A stretch of DNA of 64,000 bases from Aquilaria yunnanensis (GCA_039654915.1 CM077594.1:95556893-95620892), one strand, 5' to 3'. Shown: positions 1 through 12,044, counted from the stretch's first letter. Made by a program: numbers and translations. The notes: generated by a model not told the origin, from the letters alone.

Positions 1-270
1 TGGCGAGTGCAGAGCACCACGTTGGTAGCGAGGGTAATCCGAGAAACAGAAAGCAAGGAGAAGATCGGTGGCAGTTGCCAGAAAGTCCAAAAAGTATATG
101 GATTGTGGCAACTGGGCTAGAGAAAAAGGCGAGAGATCGAGAGAGAGTAAGGCATTTTTTAGGAGAATAGTGAAAAAAAAAAGTATCAAATGAGCAGTAG
201 AGTATGCATGTATGTGTGTGTGTGGTGTTGAGATGTGCGTGCATTTAGGCTAATGAGTACTAATATATAG
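1..270 (-). promoter_or_regulatory. Possible promoter and 5' leader of a minus-strand gene lying off the left edge
   Basis: Read on the minus strand, a TATA-like stretch (CTATATATTAG, about 259-269) is followed by a CA-rich and then TC-rich leader running to the window edge, as in many plant 5' UTRs. The short ATG-started frames in it stop quickly, so any coding region must lie outside the window. No protein similarity can be claimed. This is an inference from composition and one TATA-like motif. Confidence 0.22.
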
Positions 271-929
271 GGTGGGGAATTCAGGACCAATCAGTTTAGT
301 CTGGTTTAACCCCGATTTGAACTAACTCAAATCATCAAATTTTGGCTCAGATCAAGTTAAAACAACCTAATTTTAGCTGTAAACCAGCTAGAACCTGAAA
401 GTTTTGAATCAAGTTTGAATCCAAAATTAGCTTTTGAGTTTAACTAACACCTCTAGTAGAATGGGTGTAGTTCTAAACAAACTAAAATAGTAGTTAATGT
501 AGCAACAAATGGTCAACAGTTTCCTCTGCTAACTTGTATCATGGGCATATTGAGTCATCTAAAGAATTCAGATTTTTATGTTAGCTTTTGTAGCTAAAGA
601 GTTATAACATATTTTCCAACAAAAAACCTTCACATTTTCAGGAATATTTATGGCTCACATGAATCTATAAAGCTTCAGATTTTCACGATTTTAGCTTATA
701 GATTGTTGGGATCTTGAGGAAGCACATCCTTTTTTAGCATTGAATTGGCCATCTGCAGAACCAACCCAAACAAACTTGTCTTGGCATATTGCAAGTTAAA
801 GGAGCTAGATTGATAAAATAACATTATCTATCTTAGCTATAAAAAATTACTTGATTAATCTGTCATCCCATTGGCTTGATTTTGGTCTATTAAATCCTTG
901 ACTTTTCTTATTGATTGCTCTAAATTACA

Positions 930-1413
930 ATACATACAAGAACATAACTTATCATTTATAATCCCATGAATCCAACTATCCTTCCAAACATCAGTTAGCT
1001 TATTTAGAGCCTAGTTACCATCTAATTGAAGACAGTAAAAGCTTGTGACCACAACATAAGCTATTCTTTATAAACGATGGAGATGAGACAATTTTTTATT
1101 GCTAATGAGATCCTCCCAATACATATTAGCAAAAAAAGACCTTATAAACTAAATATTCAAGCCAATTTCATATTGTCCAAAAGGTCTTCATAAGCAACAC
1201 TTGGTTAAAGAGTTTAATATCTTTGATACCAACACCTCTCATCCCTTTTGATAATGACAAACTAAAATGATTATTAAAGTGAATTCCTTTATTCTCTAAG
1301 GACCTTTGCCACCAAAATAAACTAAGGTTTTTAATATTTTGTCCGACAAAGTGATGGCAATTTTCAAAATCGACATCAAGTAGATTGGAATAGAAGACAT
1401 TGTGTACTAACAA
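930..1413 (-). pseudogene. LINE (non-LTR retrotransposon) reverse-transcriptase C-terminal fragment
   Basis: The minus frame at 1168-1413 contains NLSLFWWQRS followed by KGMRGVGIKDIKLFNQVLLMK, the pattern seen after the reverse-transcriptase core of plant L1 elements (FWWG..., KGGLGFRDLEAFNQALLAK). After a stop and frame changes the same strand continues near 970-1010 with LTDVWKDSWIHGI, matching the later 'W.D.WI' stretch of these polyproteins. No intact ORF, 5' region or poly-A tail was seen. It is a truncated, decayed relic. Confidence 0.6.
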
Positions 1414-1429
1414 AATGCATAAAAAAAAC

Positions 1430-2030
1430 TTGAAAATGTGTTACACAGTTCTTAAGCCTCTATAGGAACATCCTTGGGGCCACCTTGCCCAATGAAGTCA
1501 ACAGTACTAACATTAAGCTTCCCCTTCTTGTACAATAGGATTTGCTCCGTAGAAACATCATTCTAAACATCCAAACTGGATAATCCAAATTTAGATGGGT
1601 CTATTCAACTTGGAAACAACACCAAGTGAACCAATCAACTAGCTCCTAAATGAACCTCCAGTCAGCCTCATTTTGCTCTCTTATCATCTCCATGTGGAGG
1701 TTGGCATTATCGGCTTCCAAAGCTGCCACATTTTTTTCTAGCTCAGCACTTTAAGTTTTGGCAGCCCCCATCCGAAGTGGAAGGCTCAAAATGGTATGCC
1801 ACCTCCACTGTGGCATCCTTTAAGGAACCTAAATAGGTGATGGAGTTCTATAGGGCCTTATTCTAGGTGATGAACAAGTTTTAGACCTTTCTTTTCCTTC
1901 TCCAACTCCACTACTTTATTTTGGAGCATGACTTTCTTTTGGCTTAGGGCTACCTGATGGAGTACAACTCCTTGTTTGCCTCTTCCATATTCTTAAACCC
2001 CACCGAGATTCCATTTAGAAAGATGGGAAT
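1430..2030 (-). pseudogene. Decayed coiled-coil coding remnant
   Basis: Minus-strand reading gives broken stretches rich in Glu, Lys and Leu with heptad-like spacing, such as EEANKELYSIR, VVELEKEKKGLKLVHHLE and VAALEADNANLHMEM, separated by stops and frameshifts. This looks like the coiled-coil part of a retroelement gag-like or plant-mobile-domain protein, but no diagnostic domain is visible, so the family is not assigned. Its position beside the LINE relic suggests an old repeat-rich patch. Confidence 0.28.
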
Positions 2031-2039
2031 CTAACAACA

Positions 2040-4290
2040 AAAGCAAAAACATGCTTATTTAAATGATATGTATACATCAAAACAAAAGGAGAGAAGAAAA
2101 GACTTAGAAGCCCACATGAAAGCTATGTTTTATTACTACCCTCATATTTTTGGTAGGCTAATATGTTTTATGCTCGAGCTGATTGAGGTCTTGAGGAAGG
2201 GCAAACTTTTCCACCACCCAAAAAAGTGTGGCTTTGTCCTCCAAAAAATGACTCTCCCTCTCCCACTAGAAAGTGAGGGTCCTAGAGAGTAGCACTGTAG
2301 GTGGCAAAATAAGTTTTATGTTGCTTTCTCTACATCATCTCTAAAAACTTTAATTGCAACTTGTTAAGGAGACCAGATATCCACTTAACAATTTTCCCTT
2401 AAGTACCAAAAGTTTTAGTATTGAACCATTGATATCATATTAGGCTTTGCCTATAATACATACTCATTATAGTTTAGCTCATAGGATTATAATGATACTA
2501 TTTAAAGTTAGGCTCATGAGATTACTTAAGATAGGCCTACCATAATGTCAACCCATTAGAGTGGTCAAGCTTATGAGATATGGAGGATGGGCTCATTACC
2601 ACATTTAATGGGATTTGATAGAAGATAGGATACATTTAATCATGGGTTCTCAATCTAAAGGAAAACTCTTTTGTTAATTAGATGCACCGATCCTATAAAG
2701 GGAAACTCATGAAAAACTCAAGATACTCTGGTTTTTACTTGGTGAAATTACCAAAAATGCTTGGTTTCAATCACAAACTGGCTTAAGTATTGGATGATTT
2801 TCCTGCAACATATAACTTTGAAGCCCCCTGACTTTGTTTTGGCAGGTTTTACTCGTCATCCACCATTTTCCAAGCTTACCAAGCTTAATTGGGTATTAAT
2901 AACCATATTCAAAAAGCTTTCTACTCTCTTCACTGTTTTTGCACAAGCAAGACAAATGTTCCAGTGCTATCATCATTTTTTGGAAGAAAATGCCATAGAT
3001 TTTATTGCAAAGTGCAAAGTGATGTTCATTCTAAATTCTATTTCCTATTATGCCAAATTAAAGATATTGACAGAGGTCAACTTTTCTCCTAGATTATGCA
3101 AACATCTAGTTTTCTGTGATTGGATTTCTTAAGCATTTGCTTTACCTTGTGATTTTGATTCATGGGTCATAATATGTAACTTTCGATCAATTTATTACTC
3201 TTATGGAAAACCAACTACTATAGGTAGCCTAGATAAATATTTATTTTAGTTCTTTTTCTTTGTTTATTCTTTTTTCCCCCCTTTGCCAAAAGATAAAATT
3301 CAAAATAAAGGAATGGGGAAGAGGCAAAGGAATATCTCCCTCCACAGTGTCTAATTGAGCCTACCATTTTGCTCTACAAAACAAGATCGATAGGTTTTTT
3401 TCCTTCAAAATTTAAGTCTATTTAGTTTTCAAGATCACATCTACTTTTTTAATACATATCAAACTTACTACTCCTTTAATATGTGGCATGTTATTGCTAC
3501 TTTGTAAGTGACTAACTTGTCATATGTACAAATTGGTATGTCATTGTGGCAATTTTGTAATGTCATGTTCAATAGGAGAAATGATGAATCCCAATGATTA
3601 CGGGATCAAAACATAATTATGAAAGCTGACATCCTTATATGAGTAGTCTTGCATCATTAGAAAGATTGAAATATTGAATTTTTTTTCATTGGTTGTCTTT
3701 TACCTACCATTTGAAAGTAATGCATTTACAGTGCCCAAGTTTAGATTTAAAGTTTTTTTAAGGGTGGTGGTAATCAGGAATATATTAAAAAGAAGAGCAG
3801 ATTGCAAGGATAACAAAGAAAAGCAAAGGCTACATGACATAGCCCTCCACCAAAGAGGCTAGACTATACCAAGATTCTTTAAACTATGTAAGGATCTATG
3901 TTTGTTATGGCTTGTTTGACTTGCATGAAACTTTGTCTAACTTCCACATAACTAGGGCCAAGTAATGTCCTTGAAGTTATTGTCCATGCTTGTACAATGA
4001 CGTATTTCGTCATTAGTGTTTGCAAATTACTGCATCATCTAAATTACAAAAGAGAAGTGATCACAAGATATTGACAGTGAGCTTAACCAAAGAATGATCA
4101 TAGTGATAAGAGATGAACGAATGAAAAAACAAAGAAAACATTGTTTAAGATAATACTAAATAGTACTTGTGCTCCTAATGAAATTTAAGGATGTTTTAAA
4201 GTTCTAATTTGTAGCCCTTTCTTTCAAAAGAATGCGTAGCACATATCTCTCTATTTCTTACCATTTAGCAAAGCATGGTTAAAATCACTA
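2040..4290. other. Intergenic stretch, no gene recognised
   Basis: AT-rich sequence. A plus-strand ORF of 123 codons at 2761-3132 has no recognisable domain, no supporting splice pattern and ordinary background composition. I see no RNA gene and no complete repeat here. Confidence 0.4.
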
Positions 4291-4544
4291 AATTTGAGAA
4301 TGCCTAATCACCCTAGGGGCTCCTTAACTTGGCTAACTCGTATGAGTTAGTCTCTTAGCTTAAACTTAGTCTCTGTTCGTCTTCTAACTTTGCAACTTAT
4401 TACGAGTTAGTTTAGCCACCTAATTTGCAAAAACACTATTACTTTTTTAAATGTTAAGTAGCTTTGGAAAGTAAAATGCAAGATAAAGGAAACAACATGT
4501 ATTCCTAAAGCATTTTTTCCATGGAGGTGTTTTTTGCTTTTTAT

Positions 4545-4777
4545 TACTCTTTTCATTTCACAAAAACTAACCATTTTACTATTCACAACATTTAATTTAT
4601 GACTTTGTTTCTTTCAAAATTTATTATAAAAATATGAATATTTCATATGAAAATGGAACCTTAAAGATTATAGTTTCTAAATATATTTTTTAAGAATTTT
4701 TTTAATACATATTAATATGAATATGTTCAAGTCAAACTTTAGTCAAAAAGGTCAATTAATGCAAAACGAATGGAGTA
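4545..4777. mobile_element. Stowaway-like MITE, copy A
   Basis: A member of a roughly 240-bp family seen four times in this window (also 16420-16662, 32118-32356, 50652-50896). All share the internal blocks 'aaaatttattataaaaatatgaa', 'gaaactttaaagatt' and 'aatatattcaagt' allowing some substitutions, and the imperfect terminal pattern TACTCYYTYCRTTTCACAAAA / YGGAGTA. The TA at both ends fits Tc1/mariner insertion. Confidence 0.7.
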
Positions 4778-5321
4778 TTTTTTTTTACTGAAGAGTGATT
4801 TTTTCCTTAAAATATGTACTTGTTCTTTTTTCCAAAAATCAAATATGTAATTGTTCACCAGTACAAGTTAAGTGCTTATCAAAAAAATTGGAATATATAA
4901 TTCAGGCAGTTTGTTCTTATTATTATTTTTTACAGTAATAATAATACTAATATAATAATAAGTAGAAATATGTATTCCATCAAAATTATAATTAATTAAT
5001 AGAACTATATTTAATGATATTCAATTTATTAAATGTAATCATCACATATATAATTACATATCCTGAAACCAATAAATAATTTTCTTTTGGGCCTAAAAAA
5101 TATAATTATTGACTATTGATATGAAAGGTGTATATAATTATATAAAATAAATATTACTCTCTATGTCTCGATTGTTTGCACCTTTTTGTAAATAGGACAT
5201 TAGATTAAGAAAGGTGAAAAAAATTATGTGTTTTGTTTTTCACTTTTTTATTGTATTTTTGTATAAAAATTAAAAAAGATGAAAAAAAACTGAAATGATA
5301 ATTTAGTGTTAATATGAAAAC

Positions 5322-5563
5322 ACTCCCTCCATCCCAATTGTTTCATAAACTCTTTTTGTTAACTAATTATGAAGTAGAAAGAGAATTGGTTGAATTATAA
5401 ATTTATAGTGAATTATGAAATATATATATTTAGTTTTGGATTAAAAATAATAAAGGAAATTACATAATTACATATAAAAGGCTTATATTCATAGCTTGTT
5501 GTAATTTTTTTCGCTTTAACTTGGATTAAAAAAAGCATCAATTGAAATAAAAAAAGTAATTAG
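5322..5563. mobile_element. Second Stowaway/mariner-like MITE type
   Basis: The left end reads ACTCCCTCCATCCCAATTG, the classic plant Stowaway terminal sequence. The reverse complement of the right end reads ATTACTTTTTTTATTTCAATTG, a weaker partner. The interior is AT-rich and non-coding. It sits inside the 4301-5837 MULE. A similar but distinct element lies at 13873-14115. Confidence 0.5.
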
Positions 5564-6865
5564 TTAGGCCTATTAGAATTTTTTTTGCTAAATGTTGCTT
5601 TAATCCTTGTTATTTTCCTTATTTTGTATTTTAGTCTGCAATGTTCCTAAACATTTCAAAAAGGGTGATGGAGTTATGACTATATGAGGTGACTAGAGTA
5701 ACTTATAACGAGTTACAAAGTTAGAAAGCCAACAAATGCTAAATTGCAAGTTAAAGGACCAACATAAAATGAGTCCGAGTTGAGGAACTAACTCGTTTGA
5801 GTTAGCCAAGTTAAACAGCCTTTGGGATGATTAGGCCATTTGAGAACTTATTGACAAGTATTGAAAGTTATCAAGCCCAATGTGGAAGCAGTTGATAAGG
5901 TCTTATTGCAGGCCCAAATCCAATGCCTTGTTCTTTGTAAATTATAATCTCGTCGCTGTATAGTTGTGTGTGACAATCTTTTTCTTGTTCATTAGTTGCA
6001 TATTTGTTCTTTTGCCCAACATTGAACGCTTTTGCAGGATAGTTGTCCTATTGTGTATATGTTGGTGTAGCTCGTCTTGGGAAGCAACAAATCCTAAGAA
6101 GTACGATTAAGTTTTGGGACGGATAGGGGATATTTCAACCAAGTGCTACTTTTTGTAGACTTAATTACCTTTTCAAGCCGTGGCCTGTGCAACAAATGGT
6201 CAAGTTCTATTCGAGTTAACACCTGCACTCCTGATGTATCTAAAGAAACGGGAACAAGCTAAAATACTGTGCTTGGGGGTAATAGTGTTCATTGGGCCGG
6301 TCCTGACACGGCCCAGCTCGGGACCGGCTCGCGTCAAGCACGGCCCAGGCTCTGTTAAGACCGGCACGGCACGGGCCCGTTTTAAGACCAGCTTCATATG
6401 GGCCGTTTATGGGCTTGGAAGAGGGGGGAGCCAAATGGGCTCGGCACGGCCCAGGAAGCGCCTGGGCCCGGCACGGCACGAGACCGAAACGGAGACCGGC
6501 ACGGCACGGCGGCGGCGCGCAACGGTCAGGAAGCCAACGTTCCGAAAATTTAAAAAAAAAAAAAGGAAAATGACAGTTTTAGTCCCTATAACGGCTCCCA
6601 GCCTTTCTTTGACCCCTGTAATTACGTTTTTGCCCCCTCCAACAACTATTTTGTAAGGGGTTTTTTGGAAAAAAAAAAAAAAAAGCCTTCCCCTATAAAT
6701 AGGGAGGCCATTTCCACCATTTCTTCACACCACTCTTAGCAATCTCTCTTTCTCTACTAATATATTTTCTTATTTCTTTCAAGCAGTCAATATTATTTTC
6801 TTCATTCTCAATCAATTCTCAATTACTTTCGAAGCTCATGATCTGCTCAATTTTTCCTCACATAA

Positions 6866-9043
6866 ATGACATCAAGAAGAAAGGAAAATGCCTCAAGCTC
6901 TTTATCCCACACTGGTTTGAGGTCATTTTTTCGTGGCCTTTCCCGACCGGCGACCCATGGGACTCATATCCAACAAACTGACAATGAGGACCAATTCGAT
7001 ATGAGTCAATACGACTTGGGGCTCGACGATCAACTTTCTAATGATGACGTTGAGGAGGTGAAGCCAACGGCATCAGGGAATGTTAGTGGAGGAGATGGTT
7101 CTGAACAAACCCCGACAAGCCATCAAGCCGAACTTCCGCCAGAAGGTAAGACGTCGAGGCGCACCGTATGGGTTTTGAAGCATTTTTGACCAAGTTTTTA
7201 AGAAGGATAGTCATGGAAACGATGCGAGATTCGCACATTGCAAACATTGCAAGCAAAAGCTCTTACACAAGAAGAACGCTGGCATAGGAACACTGAGATG
7301 TCACATGGAATCAAAGCATCCGACTTTATGTCCAGATGTATCTACGAGTACCGGCGGTCAGACACAGCTTGCAAGCAGTGTCGGCAGATCAGGTATTTTT
7401 AAATTTAATCAAAAAGATTGTAGAGAAGGCATGATAGAATGGATGATGTTAACTGAAAAACCATTTACACAATCGGAAGATAGATACATGGAAAAATGGA
7501 TTACATCATACTTAAACCCTGCTTTTAAAAGAACATCTAGGACCACTGCTAGGATGGAGGCATTTAAAATTTATGAAGCTAGTAAATCAAACTTACAAGC
7601 ATACTTCTCTGCTTTTGATCATTCTATCTCATTTACTAGTGACATGTGGACTTCACCACTAGGACAAGATTATTATTGTATAACTGCACATTGGATTGAT
7701 GATAGTTGGGTCATTCAAAAATGTATCATTGCATTTAAGTGGATGGAGGTCGATCATACTGGTTGGAACATATTCAATGTAATTTCAGAAAGTTTAAAAG
7801 AATTTTTTTTTCATGACAAGGTTTTTAGCATAACATTTGATAATGCATCAAACAACGATGTCGCGGCTGAGACATTGAAGGAATCACTAGAACCTATCCA
7901 TGATGCCGCATTTTTTCACATTAGGTGTATATGTCATATTTTAAACTTAGATGTCCAAAAAGGTCTTCAAGTTTTGAGTAATGAAATTACTCCAATTAGG
8001 TGGGCAATCCATTATTTTAAGTCAAGGACCAAAGTTTCTAAAGAGTTTAAGCAATATTGTCTGGAAAATGGCCTCGATTTTAGTTGGAAACGTTTTAAAC
8101 TTGATTGCCCTACCCGATGGAACTCCACTTACGAGATGTTGATGGATGCGATGCCATTTGCTGCACACATGACATGTTTTATAAATGTCAGAGAAAGAAA
8201 ACGATTTTGAAACAAGAGATGTAGGATAAACTGTCAAAATTGGCTGCTGTGCTGCGATATTTTTATGATGCCACTGTTTTTTGCTCCGGTGTATACTATC
8301 CTACATCGCACAAAGTTTTAATGCATATGGTCAACATTGCATGGGTTTTTAACCAATACAAAGATGACGAGTTCTTAAAAGACACAATTAAGGCCATGAA
8401 AGATAAATGGATTTTATATTTTAGTACTATGCCCCCAATCTACTTACTTGCATCTGCACTAGACCCGACCGTAAGAATCACGGGTATGCAACAGCTACTT
8501 GAGGGTTATTATAGTTTCTTAGAAATAGCACATATTTCTGTTCATGGTATAACTGCCTCTATTGATGAGCACTTGCGAGAGTTATTTAAGATTTATGCCG
8601 GTCGGCATAAGGATAAGGTTGCAAACACTACTTCATCTACCATCGGGTCTTCATCATTGTTGGGCTTATTGTTATTCAATCCGGCTGAACAACTCCTCAA
8701 ACGGCCCCGTGCTGCCGCATCCGATCTTACTGAAGTGGACGCATACCTTAACCTTGTTTGGGAGAATAATGAGACGAACATTCTAGACTGGTGGAAAGCA
8801 AGAAGCAACAAATTTCCAATACTTTCCATTATTGCCAAAGAAGTTCTAGCTGTTCCCGTCTCAACTGTTGCATCGGAGTCCGCTTTCAGCGCTAAGAAGC
8901 GTGTCATTTCAGAGAAACGCACAAAGTTATCACCAGATGCAGTTGAAGTTTGTATATGCAACCGTGATTGGGGTCTTGCAGCTTTAAGATTACAAGATAA
9001 CAAGAGTTCTGACGAGGAAAACCCCGATGAGATAGATGCTTAA
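6866..9043 (+). pseudogene. hAT transposase (RICESLEEPER/Tam3-like), frameshifted
   Basis: The transposase would cut and paste the surrounding hAT element in the nucleus. Three segments are visible: 6866-7189 (acidic N-terminus from ATG 6866), 7190-8207 and 8225-9043. The first break is an extra T in the run near 7185, before a BED zinc finger whose Cys pair (CKHC) and His pair (CHMESKH) lie at about 7240-7320. The second break lies at 8195-8224, where at least two small indels separate NVRERK from DKLSKLAAVLRYFYDAT. The C-terminal hATC dimerisation region is well kept (AYLNLVWENN, then PVSTVASESAFSAKKRVIS). The TATA-rich region near 6700 and the start at 6866 fit a promoter and leader. The family call is firm; the protein cannot be made intact without correction. 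Confidence 0.9.
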
Positions 9044-10085
9044 ATCCATGCTTGCTCATTATTTACTTACTTTGTATTTGATCTGATTTTGCTGTTTAGC
9101 ACAGATCGTACCTTTTATTTTGCATTTAATTTTATGGAACGTTTCGCTATTGAGTTATGTAAAGCCCGTTCCATGGTATGTAAGTGTCGTTTGGCTTTAA
9201 AATTAATAAAAGTTCACACCGGTGGTGGTGTTTTACTCTTAAAACAAGTAATTATAAAAATATAAAGATAAACTTAGAATAACTATTAATCTAGTTATTC
9301 TATTTACTCTGTTGGTCCCCAAATTTTTTTTTGTTGGTTTATGTACTATTTTCTAAGGTAAGACATTGATGAGCATAATTTATTATCTTTATCTCTAATT
9401 TTTTTTGTCATTATTTTATTTATTGTCTTACCAATACAAATCTTGGTAATCATCGTTTGTTTCTTTAGCATGAAGAAATAACTTTAGTCATTAAGGTTTT
9501 AATAATTGACTTAATAAAGGTTAAAAAAAATGGTTTAACTCAAAATCAAATATATCATAGTTTCCAAACTTTTTGGTCAATTTCTTACCTTTTATTTTTA
9601 TTTTTATTAAGTTATTGATTTAACCTTTGATTAATTAACATCAATTCAACATAATATTGTATTTCATCATATTTTTTCATTATTGATGATTGAGATTTTT
9701 ATAATGGGTTATTTACTTTAAAAGATTCATGGTTCAATAAAGTACTTTGGTCCATAATTGTTAAAATTGAAAAATCCATATTACAACTATTACTCTTGAT
9801 CTTCTATTTCCTCTCTTCGTCCTCAACCTTTTCTTTTTCAGTTATTGTTTTATGTACTATTTTAAAAGGTAAAACATTAGTTACAAAAAATTTATTCTCT
9901 TTAACATACCGAAAATAATATTTTTATATTATTTCATTTTAATATCAATTTGTAAAAATATAAAATGAAATTAAACTTAAAATTAAAGACTAAAAATTTA
10001 AAATTGAAGACTAAAAATTTCAAATTAAAACTAAAACTTAAAATAAAAATAGAAATAAAAATTACAAATTTAAAATTTAAAAATT
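9044..10085. other. AT-rich 3' non-coding part of the hAT element
   Basis: After the transposase stop there is about 1 kb of A/T-rich sequence with no ORF of note, ending abruptly at the GC-rich subterminal block that starts near 10088. It probably holds the transposase 3' UTR. Confidence 0.5.
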
Positions 10086-10241
10086 AACGGGCCAGCTCGG
10101 CACGGGACCGGGTTAGGCCCGACACGAACCCGGCACGTGTCAACCCGGGCTGTACCCGGGCCCAAATTCCTTAGGCCCAGGACCGGCCAGTCCGGCCCGG
10201 TCCCGAGCTGGTCCGGCCCGGTGAACAACTCTACTTGGGGG

Positions 10242-10950
10242 CATGCCCATGAGTCCAGTCTCCGTCATCTCCGAAGTCCAAACCCAGTTAATAGCCTGTG
10301 AGGAGGAAAAACAATGACAAAGGGAAACAAAGTCTGGTGGCAGAAACAAGGCATTTGATTTCCCACAGTTCTGATAAGAGAATCACATTCATCTCCCGTA
10401 CATAACCGGTAAGAGACTTGGCCTCATCCTGAGTTTTGTCTTTGATTTTCTTATCAGGGACTCCTGCTTATGATTTCAAGAAGCACATCATCCTGGTGAC
10501 AGTTGATTTCCCCCTTGCCTTTGAGACCAACAATTTATAGACATCCTGTTCAGGGCAGGGGCAAGAAATCAGTAATACAAACCCCAGGAGAAAAAAAGAG
10601 GGGGTTGGTCGCCAGATAATATATCCACATCCAAGGTAAGGTGTGCACGGCAAGACCCAGATTTTTGGGCTTGAAAGCTCCAGATGACCACAAATTTTAG
10701 CGCAACGCTCAGCCCAGACTGCCCAGTGGGGACAAAACAAACAACGCCTTGGACAACACGCCGCCACAAAATCGTTTTTGTTCTCTTGCTCTTCCAAACG
10801 AAAGAGATCTTCGCAGGAAATAATAACAGGAAATATGAAATGAAATCTGCTCTCTTTGATTTGCTCTTTCCCCATTATCAGTCTCTACATTGAGGGAACA
10901 ATAGGTTCGACAATCCTCTTACACGTTACAGATCAATTCACAGTTTTGGT
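10242..10950. other. Flank of the hAT insertion, unassigned
   Basis: Less AT-rich than its surroundings. A minus-strand frame of 135 codons (10468-10875) and a plus frame (10684-10893) overlap each other; neither shows a known domain or splice structure. It may be part of the long 3' region downstream of the minus-strand gene at 11267-11839, or relic DNA. Confidence 0.25.
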
Positions 10951-11266
10951 GCAGAACAATATTCACATGCCATTCCCAACACAACACATTAACTTAAACC
11001 AACCTCCTTAATCCTTGCAACTTTTCTTCTTTTTCTTCTCTTCTATTCCGGTCCACAATACTAATTAATAGCCCCCACCCATACACAACCATTTCCAGCT
11101 TTTGCCTGATTAGCCCTTATATTCCACGGATTTTCAGTCCTCTCCCCCGTTTAAAAAAATCACGGCGGAAGCAGATCCTGAAAAAGGTGAAATCCAGGGC
11201 ATTAACGTTCTTTTTCGGATCCAAGTCAACAACGGGATCTTTGAGATCTGGACCTCAGAGGTGATC

Positions 11267-11839
11267 TTAGAGATCCAACCGGAGCAATCGACAGAGATCC
11301 CGAGTCGCCGAGTCATCGACAGCTACCTGCTTTTTCTTGGAGAAGGATGGCAGCGGAAGCGAGCTGGGTGCCGGAGAAACATAGAAACCCGACCCGGCAT
11401 AAACGTCGGCCTTCCTTGTCATCGGCGTATTCGCATCCACGATCCGGATATCCGTTGGGACCATTTCGGGACCTGGACCCAAACGACCCGTACCCATCAC
11501 GATCAGACCACCGTCCTCCTTCGACGACTCGTCGTTCTTTGCCTTTCGATCCAACGGCTCCCCACGCCTCAAAATCCTCACGTTCTCCATCACCAAGTTT
11601 TTCCTCGGGGATTTCGAATTGTCCGGGGACTGCGACCTCCTCGAAATCGACGGCTCCGATTGAGACGACCCGTACCGTTTCCTCTGCTCTGACCGCACAG
11701 GCTTCCGGTGACACCTTGCGTTGGAATGGTTGCTCGGATGGGGGTAGGCGTTTCCATATCTCCGGCGAGAGAACGAGACCGGAGAAACCCCGATCCTCCC
11801 CGTCAGGCAATCCTGCGGCCGCAACACCTCCGTCCCCAT
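11267..11839 (-). CDS. PNRC-motif plant protein, single exon, 190 aa
   Basis: An uninterrupted minus-strand ORF begins MGTEVLRPQDCLTGRIGVSP and ends with a short Leu-rich tail (RDLCRLLRLDL). I recognise the layout of a conserved, mostly uncharacterised plant family: an MGTEV.RPQDCL start, a basic Ser/Arg-rich N-terminal half, a middle NLVMENVRILRRGEPLD block, and near residues 155-170 a Pro-rich SPAPSSLPLPSFSKKK motif like that of proline-rich nuclear receptor coactivator (PNRC) proteins. In animals and yeast, PNRC-like motifs bind EVH1 or decapping factors; such a role here is inference. The block is GC-rich against AT-rich flanks and opposing frames are shadows. The 5' leader runs from about 12010, with a TATA box at 12037-12044. 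The start ATG at 11839 is chosen from the family N-terminus. Confidence 0.85.
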   Translation of the reverse strand: MGTEVLRPQDCLTGRIGVSPVSFSRRRYGNAYPHPSNHSNARCHRKPVRSEQRKRYGSSQSEPSISRRSQSPDNSKSPRKNLVMENVRILRRGEPLDRKAKNDESSKEDGGLIVMGTGRLGPGPEMVPTDIRIVDANTPMTRKADVYAGSGFYVSPAPSSLPLPSFSKKKQVAVDDSATRDLCRLLRLDL

Positions 11840-12036
11840 AGCGCAAAATCGACAAAAAACAACAGAACGAAAAAAGCAGGAAGGGACAGAAACGGCGGAA
11901 ACGAACCGAATTACAGAGCAAATCTTCTTCCTCCTGAAAGGGAAGAAGAGGAAGAAGAAGATTCTGGAGGAGGAGGTTGGATTTTCTTATTTTTCTTTGG
12001 TTTTCTCTGCACAGCTCCGGTGCACAGAGATGGCGA

Positions 12037-12044
12037 ATATATAG
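12037..12044 (-). promoter_or_regulatory. TATA box of the PNRC-motif gene
   Basis: Minus-strand CTATATAT lies about 195 bp upstream of the ATG at 11839, leaving a pyrimidine-rich leader with CTTCTTCTTCC-type repeats, typical of plant 5' UTRs. Further upstream, W-box-like (TTTGACC, about 12133) and ACGT-core (TGACGTC, about 12150) motifs occur; their function is unproven. Confidence 0.55.

Larger units (their letters stand above)
4301..5837. mobile_element. Non-autonomous MULE, 1537 bp, with an exact 9-bp target duplication
   Basis: The ends are inverted repeats: the left begins TGCCTAATCACCCTAGGGGC and the reverse complement of the right begins GGCCTAATCATCCCAAAGGC. Similarity continues for about 100 bp, including the GCTAACTC..GAGTTAGT motif. 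The element is flanked by the identical 9-mer ATTTGAGAA at 4292-4300 and 5838-5846, the duplication size expected for Mutator-like elements. No transposase ORF is present. Two Stowaway-like MITEs (4545-4777 and about 5322-5563) are nested inside, so this insertion is older than they are. Confidence 0.85.
6280..10233 (+). mobile_element. hAT transposon, 3954 bp, with an exact 8-bp target duplication
   Basis: The 8-mer CTTGGGGG at 6272-6279 is repeated exactly at 10234-10241, the duplication size of hAT elements. Termini are imperfect inverted repeats: TAATAGTGTTCATTGGGCC on the left against TAGAGTTGTTCACCGGGCC on the right (reverse complement). About 250 bp inside the left end and 140 bp inside the right end are strikingly GC-rich, with repeated CGGCACGG/CCGGGC words in opposite orientation, as expected of subterminal transposase-binding repeats. 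The interior carries a frameshifted BED-finger/hATC transposase at 6866-9043, followed by about 1 kb of very AT-rich non-coding DNA. Good target duplications with a broken gene suggest loss of autonomy after insertion. Confidence 0.93.

Noticed and set aside
2761..3132. 123-codon plus-strand ORF as a gene
   Set aside because: No homologous motif and AT-rich background composition; overlapping alternative frame of similar openness.
6180..6656. 158-codon plus-strand ORF and two minus-strand ORFs over it
   Set aside because: They read through the GC-rich subterminal repeat of the hAT element, overlap on both strands and cross the element border; no domain.
10468..10875. 135-codon minus-strand ORF
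   Set aside because: Cys/Trp-rich composition without a recognised domain, with opposing ORFs over the same bases and no splice or promoter context tied to it.
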